Shown here in pieces: positions 9,196 through 18,270 of a DNA stretch of 64,000 nt. The position numbers were made by a program, and so were the translations under genes. The notes below the pieces were generated by a model, which saw nothing but the letters and a program-made list of their open reading frames with translations, was not told where the DNA came from and ran no database searches. Position 1 is the stretch's first letter. Each line of letters begins with the position of its first letter. Source of the DNA: Alphaproteobacteria bacterium LSUCC0684 (GTDB lineage Bacteria; Pseudomonadota; Alphaproteobacteria; Puniceispirillales; UBA1172); NCBI GenBank assembly GCA_041228335.1, contig CP166130.1, positions 1,016,638 through 1,080,637 of the forward strand. The letters are read 5' to 3'.

Positions 9196-10065
9196 ATGCG
9201 CATCGGTTTCATTGGTCTTGGAAACATGGGAGCGCCCATGGCCGCAAATCTGGTCAAGGCCGGCTATGACGTAACCGGTTATGATGTTGCGAAGATTTCT
9301 ATTGAAAACGTCACGATGGTCTTGACCGCAGCCGAAGCTGTATCAGGCCGGGATGTAGTCATCACCATGCTGCCAGATGGTGCGGTCCTGCGTAAGGTTG
9401 CCGAGGAAATAATTCCGCATATGGAGCCTGGGACAGGGTTTGTTGATTGTTCTACCGTAGATGTCGAAAGTGCCCGTGCTGTAGCCGAGATGGCGGAGGC
9501 TGCAGGGCTTTTACCGGTGGATGCGCCAGTATCCGGTGGTGTAGGCGGAGCCGAAGCCGGAACATTGACGTTCATGGCCGGCGGTAGCAACGATGCTTTT
9601 GAAAAAGCAGCCCCACTTTTTGATATTATGGGCCAGAAAGCGGTTCATTGCGGTGGCAGTGGTTCCGGGCAGGCCGCGAAGATCTGCAATAATATGATCC
9701 TCGGGATTACCATGATAGGAACCTGTGAAGCATTTGCTCTCGCAGACAAGTTGGGGCTGGACCGGCAGAAGATGTTTGATGTTGTAAGCACATCCTCAGG
9801 ATATAGCTGGACCATGAATGTCTATTGTCCCGCGCCAGGAGTAGGCCCTAAATCTCCCGCGGATAACAGCTATCGTCCCGGGTTTGCCGCCGAGCTTATG
9901 CTCAAGGATCTCAACCTGTCGCAAATGGCCGCAAAAACCGCTAATGCCGATACACCTCTCGGTGCGGCGGCAGCGGAACTTTATCGTATATTTGTGGAGG
10001 AAGAAGACGGTCGGGGCATGGATTTTTCTGCCATGCTCCCCAGATTTGAAAAGCGTGGCCGCTAG
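9196..10065 (+). CDS. mmsB: 3-hydroxyisobutyrate dehydrogenase-type oxidoreductase
   Basis: A 289-residue NAD-dependent beta-hydroxyacid dehydrogenase. The Rossmann fingerprint is 'IGFIGLGNMGAPMAANL', the substrate-binding motif is 'DAPVSGGVGGAEAGTLTFM', and the catalytic lysine lies in 'GSGQAAKICNNM'. Length and motifs fit 3-hydroxyisobutyrate dehydrogenase of valine breakdown, although tartronate semialdehyde reductases are close relatives. A strong GGAGG stands before the ATG. It opens an operon with the next three genes (3-base gap to the oxidase), none of which is a usual valine-pathway partner, so the substrate may be another hydroxyacid. Confidence 0.8.
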   Translation: MRIGFIGLGNMGAPMAANLVKAGYDVTGYDVAKISIENVTMVLTAAEAVSGRDVVITMLPDGAVLRKVAEEIIPHMEPGTGFVDCSTVDVESARAVAEMAEAAGLLPVDAPVSGGVGGAEAGTLTFMAGGSNDAFEKAAPLFDIMGQKAVHCGGSGSGQAAKICNNMILGITMIGTCEAFALADKLGLDRQKMFDVVSTSSGYSWTMNVYCPAPGVGPKSPADNSYRPGFAAELMLKDLNLSQMAAKTANADTPLGAAAAELYRIFVEEEDGRGMDFSAMLPRFEKRGR

Positions 10066-10068
10066 CAC

Positions 10069-11184
10069 ATGCGCGCCGAAGCGGATTTCTGCGTCATTGG
10101 CGGCGGCATCGCGGGGATCAGTGTCGCAGCTTTGCTTTCGGCAGAAGCAAGTGTTGTTGTGTTGGAATCCGAGGATGTGATTGGTTTTCACTCAACCGGT
10201 CGCTCGGCGGCGATGTATATTGCCAATTACGGCCCTCCCGCCATACGAGTGATGACAAAACTATCGGGGTCTGTATTTGAAAATCCGGCCGGTATTACCG
10301 ATGCACCTTTGCTATCGCCAAGAGGGGAGCTTATTGTCGCGCGGGAAGATGAAATTCCCGATCTTGAAAAATACCTCGATGGTAGCGAGGGCATGGAACG
10401 GATCGACGCAAGAGCGGCGGTTGATCTCATGCCAATTCTGAACCCGCAATATATCCATGCTGCCGCCTATGAAGCCGGGGCTGCAGATATAAATGTTGCA
10501 GCTTTATTTCAGGGATATGCAGCGATACTCAGGCGCCAGGGTGGGGAGATTATCACCCGAGCCAGGGTACAAGACATGAAATGGGAAAGGGGAAGCTGGC
10601 GTGTTGAAACGGCAATCGGGAAAGTCAGTGCGCCGGTTGTCATAAATGCGGCAGGCGGCTGGGCAGATCAGGTGGCAATGCTGGCTGATATAGACCCCAA
10701 GGGCATTCAGCCTATGCGGCGGTCAGCTGCCTTGATCCCGCCACCGGATGGCCATGATATCAGCCGATGGCCTCTGGTTGCTTCTGCCAGTGAAGACTGG
10801 TATTGCCGCCCAGATGCCGGCAATCTAATGGTCTCGCCTGCGGATGAAGACCCTGTTGAAGCCCAGGATATATATCCCGATGACATGGTGCTGGCCATGG
10901 GCATACACCGATTTGAAAATGCTACTACCTGCAAGGTGACGCGGGTGAGTCATCGTTGGGCAGGTCTTAGGAGTTTTGCGCCAGATCATAATCCTGTTGC
11001 TGGATTTGACCCTCAACACGCCGGTTTTTTCTGGCTGGCCGGTCAGGGCGGGTATGGTATCCAGACATCTCCTGCAATGGCTCAATATGCTTTTGATCTC
11101 CTTATGGGGCAGACGCCTACTCCCGATACGGCAACTTGCAATGCCATGTCACCATACCGTTTCAGCAAAGGGGTTGAGGCATGA
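10069..11184 (+). CDS. FAD-dependent oxidoreductase of the DAO (D-amino-acid/glycine oxidase) family
   Basis: A 371-residue flavoprotein. The dinucleotide-binding motif lies at the N-terminus ('FCVIGGGIAGISVAALL') followed by 'VVLESEDVIGFHSTGRSAA', and the C-terminal DAO signature is 'SHRWAGLRSFAPDHNPVAG' with 'WLAGQGGYGIQTSPA'. Family members oxidise amines or amino acids such as D-amino acids, glycine, sarcosine or hydroxyglutarate; the substrate is not deducible. It starts three bases after the dehydrogenase and its stop overlaps the next start, so the products are probably made together. Confidence 0.85.
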   Translation: MRAEADFCVIGGGIAGISVAALLSAEASVVVLESEDVIGFHSTGRSAAMYIANYGPPAIRVMTKLSGSVFENPAGITDAPLLSPRGELIVAREDEIPDLEKYLDGSEGMERIDARAAVDLMPILNPQYIHAAAYEAGAADINVAALFQGYAAILRRQGGEIITRARVQDMKWERGSWRVETAIGKVSAPVVINAAGGWADQVAMLADIDPKGIQPMRRSAALIPPPDGHDISRWPLVASASEDWYCRPDAGNLMVSPADEDPVEAQDIYPDDMVLAMGIHRFENATTCKVTRVSHRWAGLRSFAPDHNPVAGFDPQHAGFFWLAGQGGYGIQTSPAMAQYAFDLLMGQTPTPDTATCNAMSPYRFSKGVEA

Positions 11185-12269
11185 AAACAAGCATTGCGGT
11201 TATCCGCGGAGATGGCATAGGCGGTGACTGCATTGATGCCGGTCTTGCGGTTATGGAAAAGGCGCTTTTGCTCAGCGGTCTTCCCACGCCTGAATGTATT
11301 TCTCTTGACGCAGGGGCAGCATATTTCACCGAAACCGGCTGCGATATTGAAAAGGGTGGAGAAGAACGTGCTGGGCAAGCAGATGCCATTTTTCTTGGTG
11401 CAATCGGTTTGCCAAAGATACGTTACCAGGATGGGACGGAGATTTCTCCGCATCTCCGTCTCAGAGATCAATATGGTCTTTATGCCGGAGTTCGGCCGGT
11501 CCGTGCTTTCCCTAATGTGCCACCAAAGCTAGTGGCGCCAGAAGCCGCCAAGATTGATCTTGTACTGATAAGGGAAAGCACCGAAGGACTTTTCTATTCT
11601 GCTGCAGTTCATGCAAGGAGCAAGGTTGAGGGGGATGATGCCGTTGAGGAAATGCTTCGGATCACCCGTTCCACTTCTGAACGGTTGCATCATTTTGCTT
11701 TTCGCCTGGCAGAAAAGCGGAAAAATCTAGGCAAAGGGCACAGCGTCACTTGCGTTGATAAAGCCAATGTCTTTAGAGCTTTTGCCTTTTTCCGAAAAAT
11801 TTTTGATGAAGTTGCGGAAAATTATCCCGCTATTCCACGGCTATATTCTTATGTGGATGCCATGGCGCTTGAATTGATCCGTAAGCCATGGAGGTTTGAT
11901 GTCCTCGTTACAGAGAACATGTTCGGTGATATACTTTCTGATCTTGCCGCCGGGCTTGTCGGCGGGATGGGGATGGCGCCTTGCGCGGAAATCGGGGATC
12001 ATACCGGCCTTTTCCAACCTGCCCATGGAAGCGCCCCCGATATCATGGGTCAGGATAAGGCCAATCCGATTGCAACCATTTTGAGTGCAGGCTTGTTGCT
12101 GGATTATCTTGCGGAAAAATCAGGACATGCTGGGTTTGCCGAGGCGGCGGTGCGGATTGAGCGGGCTGTAGAAAGCGGTTTTGCCAGCCATGAGCTACGC
12201 CCGATTGAATTTGGTGGCAATATGGGTACAAAAGCGATGACGAAAGCAATACTCAATCATCTTACATAG
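11181..12269 (+). CDS. Isocitrate/isopropylmalate-dehydrogenase family enzyme (tartrate dehydrogenase-like)
   Basis: A 362-residue NAD(P)- and metal-dependent beta-decarboxylating dehydrogenase. Family motifs include '[14 protein letters not shown]', '[13 protein letters not shown]', '[13 protein letters not shown]', and '[20 protein letters not shown]' with '[18 protein letters not shown]'. Leucine biosynthesis genes are absent and it sits in an oxidative catabolic operon, so a tartrate/malate-type or other 2-hydroxyacid substrate is more likely than isopropylmalate. The ATG overlaps the preceding stop (ATGA). Confidence 0.8.
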   Translation: MKTSIAVIRGDGIGGDCIDAGLAVMEKALLLSGLPTPECISLDAGAAYFTETGCDIEKGGEERAGQADAIFLGAIGLPKIRYQDGTEISPHLRLRDQYGLYAGVRPVRAFPNVPPKLVAPEAAKIDLVLIRESTEGLFYSAAVHARSKVEGDDAVEEMLRITRSTSERLHHFAFRLAEKRKNLGKGHSVTCVDKANVFRAFAFFRKIFDEVAENYPAIPRLYSYVDAMALELIRKPWRFDVLVTENMFGDILSDLAAGLVGGMGMAPCAEIGDHTGLFQPAHGSAPDIMGQDKANPIATILSAGLLLDYLAEKSGHAGFAEAAVRIERAVESGFASHELRPIEFGGNMGTKAMTKAILNHLT

Positions 12270-12280
12270 AGAGTTTTAAC

Positions 12281-12577
12281 ATGTATGTCGTGACGGTCAG
12301 TTTTGAGATAAATCCAGAAAGCGTTGATGACTTTATGCGTCTCATGCGTGCACAGGCAGTGAACTCACGCCGGCTTGAGGATGGTTGCCATCAATTTGAT
12401 ATTGCCTATGAAGCAAACCAGCCTGATCATATTTTTCTCTATGAACTTTACAGGGACAGGGTTGCTTTTGATCTCCATCTGGAAAGTGCGCATTACCAGG
12501 AATTTGCGGCTCAAGTTGAGAGTATGATCGTAAAGAAGATCGTCAACACTTTCGATACGCACGAAGCAGGACACTAA
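12281..12577 (+). CDS. ABM-domain (antibiotic biosynthesis monooxygenase-like) small protein
   Basis: A 98-residue dimeric ferredoxin-like fold protein. It starts 'MYVVTVSFEINPESVDDFM' and carries 'EDGCHQFDIAYE' and 'FLYELYRDRVAFDLHLESAH', the typical strand-helix pattern of ABM/LsrG/YgiN proteins. Family members are cofactor-free monooxygenases or isomerases, and many have unknown substrates. It follows the dehydrogenase by 11 bases and closes the four-gene operon. Confidence 0.85.
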   Translation: MYVVTVSFEINPESVDDFMRLMRAQAVNSRRLEDGCHQFDIAYEANQPDHIFLYELYRDRVAFDLHLESAHYQEFAAQVESMIVKKIVNTFDTHEAGH

Positions 12578-12644
12578 CCCTTCCCAGGGAAGCAAAGTGA
12601 TCTAATTTTAGGCTATGATTGGATTTCATTCAGCGAGATTTGAT

Positions 12645-13235
12645 ATGCGCAGCCTGAAACATGCTTTTGCCACGATGATGTTAATGTTTGTGATGGCCGG
12701 TTGCAGCGAGAACAGTTTATCAGAAATGAAAGATAGAAAACCCATGTTTTCCTTGGAAGAATTCTTTGCCGGACAAACGGTGGCATACGGTATTTTCGAA
12801 GATCGTTTTGGCAAGTTGCGCCGCCAGTTCCGGGTAAACATCACGGGCAAGGTGGATGGAAATACACTCATCCTTGATGAAGATTTTCTCTACGATGATG
12901 GAGAGAAGGCAAATCGTATTTGGATGATCACCAACATGGGCAGAGATGCTGAGGGCAATATCCAGTATAGAGGTGAGGCTGAGGATATTGTGGGGGTTGC
13001 CACAGGTGCTGTTGCTGGTAACGCGCTGAACTGGTCTTATATTATTGATCTGGAAACTGGCGGCAACACACTTCGAGTCAAGTTCAATGACTGGATCTAC
13101 CAGCAGGATGAGCATGTCGCAATTAACCGCGCCTATGTCAAAAAATTTGGTGTTGAAATCGGTTCCGTTACGCTTGTGTTTTTGAGGGGGAAGGCTGCAG
13201 AGACGCTTGGCCCTCTTGACCTTTCATCCTGGTAA
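12645..13235 (+). CDS. DUF3833 family lipoprotein
   Basis: About 196 residues. An N-terminal signal with lipobox 'FVMAGC' shows an envelope lipoprotein. The body ('LEEFFAGQTVAYGIFEDRFG', 'VNITGKVDGNTLILDEDFLY', 'RGEAEDIVGVATGAVAGNAL') matches the DUF3833 family, whose function is not known. I start at the ATG at 12645, which has GCGAGA upstream and gives a normal-length signal; the ATG at 12615 adds ten residues. The stop is followed by yciB after five bases, so the two are probably co-transcribed. Confidence 0.85.
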   Translation: MRSLKHAFATMMLMFVMAGCSENSLSEMKDRKPMFSLEEFFAGQTVAYGIFEDRFGKLRRQFRVNITGKVDGNTLILDEDFLYDDGEKANRIWMITNMGRDAEGNIQYRGEAEDIVGVATGAVAGNALNWSYIIDLETGGNTLRVKFNDWIYQQDEHVAINRAYVKKFGVEIGSVTLVFLRGKAAETLGPLDLSSW

Positions 13236-13240
13236 TTTCG

Positions 13241-13774
13241 ATGCGGCTTTTCGCCTTTTTCATGGAAATACTGCCTCTTGTCGTCTTCTTTATTGGCTAT
13301 GAATGGTTTGGGCTTTTTGTAGCCGCAGGGCTCTCAAGTGGTGTTGGGGTGATAATTCTTCTCCATGGCTGGATCGCTCAGCATCGAGTTGCATTTTTTC
13401 CAATTTTTACAGTGCTCTTATCGGCAACCTTCACCTTAATTGCTATCATTAGTGGGGAGGAGACATTTATCAAGATTCAGCCAACAATATTCAATGGAAT
13501 TTTCAGTTTTGTCCTTCTCGTCGGCGTGATCCGCAGGATTGCTGTGATGAAGTATTTCTTTGGACAACAGTTTAATCTCGATAATCAAACCTGGATGACG
13601 TTAAGCCTTCGCTGGGGGATTTTCTTCGGTTTTCTTGCAATGGCCAATGAGCTTGCCTGGCGTAACCTTGACAGCACCGGGTGGGTATGGGTTAAGACAT
13701 TTGTCTTTGCGCCGCTGAGCGGGGTGTTTATGCTTGCGCAATTGCCAATCACCTTGCGGGGGCGGATTGATTAG
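13241..13774 (+). CDS. yciB: Inner-membrane septation protein A family (YciB/IspZ)
   Basis: A 177-residue membrane protein with about five helices. Family motifs are 'EILPLVVFFIGYE', 'FNGIFSFVLLVGV', 'LRWGIFFGFLAMANE' and 'WVWVKTFVFAPLSGVFMLAQ'. YciB proteins help coordinate cell-envelope synthesis and septation in enteric bacteria and Shigella; the mechanism is unclear. It follows the DUF3833 lipoprotein closely. Confidence 0.92.
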   Translation: MRLFAFFMEILPLVVFFIGYEWFGLFVAAGLSSGVGVIILLHGWIAQHRVAFFPIFTVLLSATFTLIAIISGEETFIKIQPTIFNGIFSFVLLVGVIRRIAVMKYFFGQQFNLDNQTWMTLSLRWGIFFGFLAMANELAWRNLDSTGWVWVKTFVFAPLSGVFMLAQLPITLRGRID

Positions 13775-13788
13775 AGAAATCACCCCCA

Positions 13789-13806
13789 AGACTGGCTTGC
13801 CAGTCT
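13789..13806. repeat. 18-bp palindrome between yciB and mnmC
   Basis: AGACTGGC-TT-GCCAGTCT forms an eight-pair stem. It lacks a T-run, so it is either a weak transcript end, an mRNA-stabilising hairpin or a protein site. Confidence 0.5.
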
Positions 13807-13827
13807 CGCTTCTGCTAAGCCAGTTTT

Positions 13828-15654
13828 ATGATTGAGCGACTTCTGCCAGCTGATGTTGAAATCGAAGACAGGAACGGGATGACCGCGCTGGTCAGTCGCC
13901 GATTTGGAGACATCTATTTCTCAATTTCGGATGGTTTGGCCGAAACACGTCATGTGTTTATAGAAGGCAATCAACTCCCCGAGCGCATGCCCGGGCGTGG
14001 TCATTTCACCATCGCAGAAACAGGGTTTGGAACAGGGCTTAATTTCCTTGCAACACTTGCCCTTCTTGATCAGTTTGGCAGCTCTGCCCCGCGACTTACA
14101 TATATTGCGACAGAGCTGGCACCTCTTGATGGCAAGATGATACGAAAGTCGTTGTCGTGTTTCCCTGAACTGGCGAAAAACTGTGAAACGCTGATCACGC
14201 ATCTACCACCTCGCTGGCCAGGACGGCATCGGGTCGTATTGAACGGCGGCAATGTTGTGCTGGAACTTCTTTATGGTGATAGTACCGCCATGATCAAAAA
14301 GGCAGATTTTCGCGCTGATGCCTGGTTTCTTGATGGGTTTGCTCCAGCGCTGAATCCGGATATGTGGGCAGGTGATCTGTTCGGGCTTATTGCATCCCAT
14401 ACCGCTGAAAAGGGAACTCTCGCCAGTTTTACCGCTGCCGGACACGTGCGTCGAGGACTGGAAGAAGCCGGGTTCCGTGTTCACCGACTTAAAGGGTATG
14501 GGGCCAAACGTCACCGCATCATCGCTGAATACGATGGCTTGCCGGAAGAAATTCCTACGCATTCAGGCCATGTCGCGGTAATCGGTGCTGGTATTGCCGG
14601 GGCCTCGGTTGCAGCAGGGCTAAGACGGCGCGGATATGATGTCACGGTGTTTGGGTGTAGTGCCGGTTCAGCTGATGGAGCGTCGGGGAACAGGATAGCC
14701 GTGCAGGCGCCTCGGCTGACGGCGACAGATACATCTGCGGCCCGTCTGTCACTTACAGCCTATGGATACGCGCGCGCTCTTGCACGGGAGAGTGGTGCAA
14801 GTGTTGCGGATAAAACAGTTCTCCTTGCCTGGAATGAGCGGGAAAAGATCAGGCAGTCCAAGCTCGCATCGCTCGGTTGGCCTGAAACTGTCTTCCGCCT
14901 GGTGGATTGCACCGAAGCAGAGGCGATTACCGGGTATAAGACAGGACTTGGAGGAATGGTATTTCCCGAAGGCGGGACCGCAATCCCGACGCGCCTTGTT
15001 CAATTTCTCCTTGGGGATATCGATTTCTGCCCTGAAGTGGTCGTTCGTTCCATCACCAAACAGCTTTCATGTTGGAAAATCCAGACGGATACCGGCCCAA
15101 TATTCTCTGATATAGTGGTGATTGCGATGGGCGCAGGCTTGCCTCTTCTCATCCATCCAAAAGAGAAGGTTCTGCCTGGGTTTCAAGTAACTGCGGGGCA
15201 TGTCAGCCATATACCTGATCATCTGCTTAAAGCACCCCAAAGCGGTATGAGCTTTGGCGGATATATGGCTGAGATGCCGGACGGCGGCACGGCACTCGGT
15301 GCAAGCTTTGACCATCATGATCCGGCTTTACCCATGCCAGAATTGGAAGAGATAGTCCATGAGGCTAATCTTGGGCTGCTGCCCGCCAAAATGTTGCCCT
15401 TTCCTTCTTCTGAATTTAGTAACTGGGGTGGACGGACAAGTTTGCGCCTTGCGTCACCTGATCGCCAGCCGCTTGCCGGGCAGATTGAAGACGGTCTTTT
15501 TATTTTGACTGCATTGGGCGCGCGGGGAATGGTAACCGGCCCTCTGCTTGGTGAATTTGTTGCTTCAAGGATTACAGGGGAGCCATCACCGCTTGATCTT
15601 GGGATGGAAAGGGTGGTTGATCCTTTGCGCTTTTCCACAAAGAAAAAGGCTTAG
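13828..15654 (+). CDS. mnmC: Bifunctional tRNA mnm5s2U biosynthesis protein MnmC
   Basis: A 608-residue two-domain tRNA-modification enzyme. The N-terminal MnmD half (about 1-235) is a SAM-dependent methyltransferase ('IAETGFGTGLNFLATL', 'WFLDGFAPALNPDMW'). The C-terminal half (about 248-600) is an FAD oxidase ('VAVIGAGIAGASVAAGLRRR'). Together they convert cmnm5s2U via nm5s2U to mnm5s2U in the wobble position of some tRNAs. The fused form is standard in proteobacteria. The stop overlaps the converging amidohydrolase gene by four bases. Confidence 0.93.
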   Translation: MIERLLPADVEIEDRNGMTALVSRRFGDIYFSISDGLAETRHVFIEGNQLPERMPGRGHFTIAETGFGTGLNFLATLALLDQFGSSAPRLTYIATELAPLDGKMIRKSLSCFPELAKNCETLITHLPPRWPGRHRVVLNGGNVVLELLYGDSTAMIKKADFRADAWFLDGFAPALNPDMWAGDLFGLIASHTAEKGTLASFTAAGHVRRGLEEAGFRVHRLKGYGAKRHRIIAEYDGLPEEIPTHSGHVAVIGAGIAGASVAAGLRRRGYDVTVFGCSAGSADGASGNRIAVQAPRLTATDTSAARLSLTAYGYARALARESGASVADKTVLLAWNEREKIRQSKLASLGWPETVFRLVDCTEAEAITGYKTGLGGMVFPEGGTAIPTRLVQFLLGDIDFCPEVVVRSITKQLSCWKIQTDTGPIFSDIVVIAMGAGLPLLIHPKEKVLPGFQVTAGHVSHIPDHLLKAPQSGMSFGGYMAEMPDGGTALGASFDHHDPALPMPELEEIVHEANLGLLPAKMLPFPSSEFSNWGGRTSLRLASPDRQPLAGQIEDGLFILTALGARGMVTGPLLGEFVASRITGEPSPLDLGMERVVDPLRFSTKKKA

Positions 15655-16547
15655 CCGTTTTTGTAGCGTGACATCATTTCATCCATTCGCATGATAAAAC
15701 GGGTGAGAATGGATGCGGTTTCCTGCCAGCCATCCTTTAGCGTCTGGTTTGTTTCGTCAAGGTAGAGCGAGCGGCAGATTTCGATCTGCAACGCCGAAAC
15801 CCCGTTATCCGGTTGCCCATAGTGACGAGTAATATATCCGCCAGCAAAGGGAGCATTCAGTTTTACCGTCATGCCTTCGCGGGTAAAATACGCCTGCGCT
15901 TCATTCACGATCCAGTTTAGCGTGGATTGACCGTGGTTACTGCCGATGATTACGTCGCTATGAATGCCAAACAACCCGGAAGGCATGGAATGACAGTCAA
16001 TCAGCAGGGCGTGGCCTTGTGTTCTTGCCATCGTAATCAGTTTTTCAAGTTCCTGATGATATGGCCGATAGAACTGACCAAGCCTAAAATCCGCTTCGGC
16101 TGCGGGCAGGCTATCGGTATATATATCCTGTTGATTGGCGGCCTTGCTTGGAATCACACCAAGTCCTGATCTGAGATATCGTGTTACGGATTTGTTGGCA
16201 AAATGCACCGGATTATCAAACATAAGATGATCGATCTCATCAGGGTGCCGGTTCAGATCGACAAAACTGCGGGGAAATTCCGCCAGAATGAGCGCCGATG
16301 GCAGGGGTTGAAAAGTCAGGAGGCGATCCATGCCCGCATCTTCAACCTTACGCAATTCCTGAAGGGATAGATTTGACTGATGAATAAAGTGGCTTAGATA
16401 TTTGCGCCCACTATGGGGGGAGGCAGCAATGACCTGGCTTTGCCGATTGCCTTTTGGCGGGATAACACAAAACGGTTGCTCCATTTGCTGGACAATCATG
16501 GCGGAGCAATCCGTTGTGATAGCATGCTGCGAAGGTGGAGTGGTCAA
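15651..16547 (-). CDS. N-formylglutamate amidohydrolase family protein
   Basis: A 298-residue zinc hydrolase of the FGase family. Motifs are 'VIAASPHSGRKY', 'FVDLNRHPDEID', 'ALLIDCHSMPSGLFG' and the C-terminal 'ALQIEICRSLYLDE'. The family releases glutamate from N-formylglutamate at the end of one histidine degradation route. No other hut genes are nearby, so the role may be a more general deformylase or amidase one. In-frame ATGs at 16547 and 16499 are both possible; the second still leaves the whole domain. Confidence 0.85.
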   Translation of the reverse strand: MTTPPSQHAITTDCSAMIVQQMEQPFCVIPPKGNRQSQVIAASPHSGRKYLSHFIHQSNLSLQELRKVEDAGMDRLLTFQPLPSALILAEFPRSFVDLNRHPDEIDHLMFDNPVHFANKSVTRYLRSGLGVIPSKAANQQDIYTDSLPAAEADFRLGQFYRPYHQELEKLITMARTQGHALLIDCHSMPSGLFGIHSDVIIGSNHGQSTLNWIVNEAQAYFTREGMTVKLNAPFAGGYITRHYGQPDNGVSALQIEICRSLYLDETNQTLKDGWQETASILTRFIMRMDEMMSRYKNG

Positions 16548-16642
16548 CGATTAATCCTACAAATAAGCGGTGTATTAGCGATGCTAACATCAATTAGTTG
16601 GATTGTAGCGCGAAGATATGTAAAAAAACAATCAGCATAGGC

Positions 16643-16670
16643 TTGCTTCTATCTGGATTTTCGCTATGTT
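16643..16670 (+). promoter_or_regulatory. Putative sigma-70 promoter of tRNA-Val
   Basis: TTGCTT and TATGTT are separated by 16 bases, ending 10 bases before the mature tRNA 5' end. Confidence 0.5.
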
Positions 16671-16680
16671 CACTTTCAGG

Positions 16681-16755
16681 GGACGCGTAGCTCAGCGGGA
16701 GAGCACTACGTTGACATCGTAGGGGTCGCTGGTTCAATCCCAGCCGCGTCCACCA
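16681..16755 (+). tRNA. tRNA-Val (anticodon GAC)
   Basis: A complete cloverleaf: the acceptor GGACGCG pairs with CGCGTCC, the D arm contains TAGCTCAGCGGGAGAGC, the anticodon arm is CTACG/TTGACAT/CGTAG with GAC at 16713-16715, the T arm contains GGTTCAATCC, and CCA is encoded. Its 3' end is the likely attachment site of an integrated element, as an integrase relic begins 83 bases further on. Confidence 0.97.
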
Positions 16756-16779
16756 TTTTTATAATAATTTCAGTTTCAT

Positions 16780-16802
16780 AAAAGGCTTAAATTAGGCCTT
16801 TT
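16780..16802 (+). terminator. Hairpin after tRNA-Val, possible terminator
   Basis: AAAAGGC pairs with GCCTTTT across a nine-base loop, with the T-rich arm acting as the run. Weak but well placed. Confidence 0.5.
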
Positions 16803-16810
16803 AGTCCTTC

Positions 16811-16827
16811 TGTTACACTGTGTCACA
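16811..16827. repeat. Near-palindrome upstream of the integrase relic
   Basis: TGTTACACTGTGTCACA is symmetric except for one base pair and the centre. It lies 11 bases before the relic start codon, the position of an integrase operator or core-site repeat. Confidence 0.5.
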
Positions 16828-16837
16828 GGATGTTTTT

Positions 16838-16950
16838 ATGGCGTCGATTCGTAAAAGAAGTGGACGCTATCAGGCGCAGGTCAGAATGGATCCTTCTCAA
16901 GGTCTGCAAGTTTTTCTACAAGGGCAGAGGCGCGCGCATTGGCGGCTGGC
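16838..16950 (+). pseudogene. Tyrosine-recombinase (integrase) N-terminal relic
   Basis: From the ATG the frame reads 'MASIRKRSGRYQAQVR', a standard opening of phage/island integrases (the arm-DNA-binding beta strands). The similarity then continues in another frame as 'RSASFSTRAEARALA', which matches the next conserved stretch (usually ...F.TKAEAEAWA). One frameshift and loss of everything after about 40 residues, including the catalytic domain, show a dead fragment. It lies just 3' of tRNA-Val, as integrases of tRNA-targeting islands do. Confidence 0.75.
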
Positions 16951-17186
16951 GTTTTGTGTATCTGCTTTGGGGTAAGGCCAGTTCAGAAAGATTAAAATGG
17001 CCTGCGATCCGGTGCACCTCTGTTGAAATATGCCATGGCGGCGTGTGAGTTTCGCATATAGAACCGATCTGTCTTTTGGCAACGACACAGAATAAGCCGG
17101 AGGCTCTATGGAGACTGAACAGTGCCATCTCCCCAGCGAGTATACTTAATCAACTGATTGACGTAACTCAAAAACTTTATCACATT

Positions 17187-18233
17187 ATGGGTATGATGAG
17201 AAAAGTAGTGCGGCCAACGGTACATGATGTTGCCAATGAGGCAGGGGTAAGTCTGGCCACGGTTGACCGTGTTCTGAACCGCCGCACCGGTGTTCGTGAC
17301 CAAACAGCAAAGCGGGTTTTTGAAGCTGTCAAACGCATCGGATATATCCGCGATACTTCCGCTGCCAATCTTGCACGCCAGCGTGAATATCGATTTGCAA
17401 TTGTCCTGCCTGACGATGCTAGCCAATTTAACGAGACGTTGAAAAATGCCTTGCGCGAAGCTGCCGAAGCACAAATGGTCGATCGGGTATCCGTGCGGAT
17501 CGTCACCGCCCCTACCGGTGATGCGCATGCCGTGGCACGAACACTGCATCATCTTCGTACCTTGCAACTGGATGGCATTGCGATCACAGCCCCGGAGACT
17601 CCTCAGGTCCGGGACGCGATTAACCGGCTCAAAAGCGATGGTATCGCTGTTGCCGCCCTGCTTTCAGATTTGCCAAGCTCAGAACGGGATTATTTTGTCG
17701 GCATCAACAGTGTTTCCGCCGGACGCACCGCCGCCCATCTCATGGGAAAGTTTTCAAATAATACAACTGGAAAGATACTTGTTGTCACGAATTCCATGAT
17801 TTCCCGTGACAATATCGATCGCCGCCTTGGATTTGATGCAGTCATGCTTGCCGAGTTTTCTTCGCTCACTGTAATGCCTTCGGTCGAAACCCATAACGAT
17901 CCTGAACGGGCGCGAAACATTATTCACCGAATCGTGTCCACCTACCCGGATCTGCTGGGTGTGTATTCAATGGGGCCGGGTAATCGCTATCTGATCGATA
18001 TTTTCAGGGAAACAGGACGCCTGAAAGATATGGTGTATATCGTCCATGAAATTACTCCCCATACAATAGAAGCGCTGCAAAACGATGAGATTGATGTCGT
18101 CATCGCGCAGAATGTGGGGCATCTGGCCCGCAGCACGCTGCGGGTTCTGCGCGCGAAATGCGACGGCGTAGCCATTTTCGAAGCGCAAGAACGTATCAGG
18201 ATTGATATCATCACCCGGGAAAACATTCCCTGA
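17187..18233 (+). CDS. LacI-family transcriptional regulator
   Basis: A repressor-type regulator of about 348 residues. The LacI helix-turn-helix is 'TVHDVANEAGVSLATVDRVLN' and is followed by the hinge and a periplasmic-binding-protein-like sensor ('RFAIVLPDDASQFNETLKNA', 'DGIAITAPE', 'YSMGPGNRYLI'). The frame is open further upstream to a TTG at 17076, but the helix-turn-helix should be near the N-terminus, so one of the ATGs at 17187, 17193 or 17196 is the start; no clear Shine-Dalgarno chooses between them. It is transcribed toward the ABC transporter operon and probably controls it through the palindrome at 18271-18286. Confidence 0.88.
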   Translation: MGMMRKVVRPTVHDVANEAGVSLATVDRVLNRRTGVRDQTAKRVFEAVKRIGYIRDTSAANLARQREYRFAIVLPDDASQFNETLKNALREAAEAQMVDRVSVRIVTAPTGDAHAVARTLHHLRTLQLDGIAITAPETPQVRDAINRLKSDGIAVAALLSDLPSSERDYFVGINSVSAGRTAAHLMGKFSNNTTGKILVVTNSMISRDNIDRRLGFDAVMLAEFSSLTVMPSVETHNDPERARNIIHRIVSTYPDLLGVYSMGPGNRYLIDIFRETGRLKDMVYIVHEITPHTIEALQNDEIDVVIAQNVGHLARSTLRVLRAKCDGVAIFEAQERIRIDIITRENIP

Positions 18234-18270
18234 TTTGCACATTAGCAAAAATTTCTGCGTTAGAATTTTT

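Noticed and set aside
16830-17048. 72-residue frame over the integrase relic
   Set aside because: It is in a third frame relative to the two that show integrase similarity and has no recognisable content.
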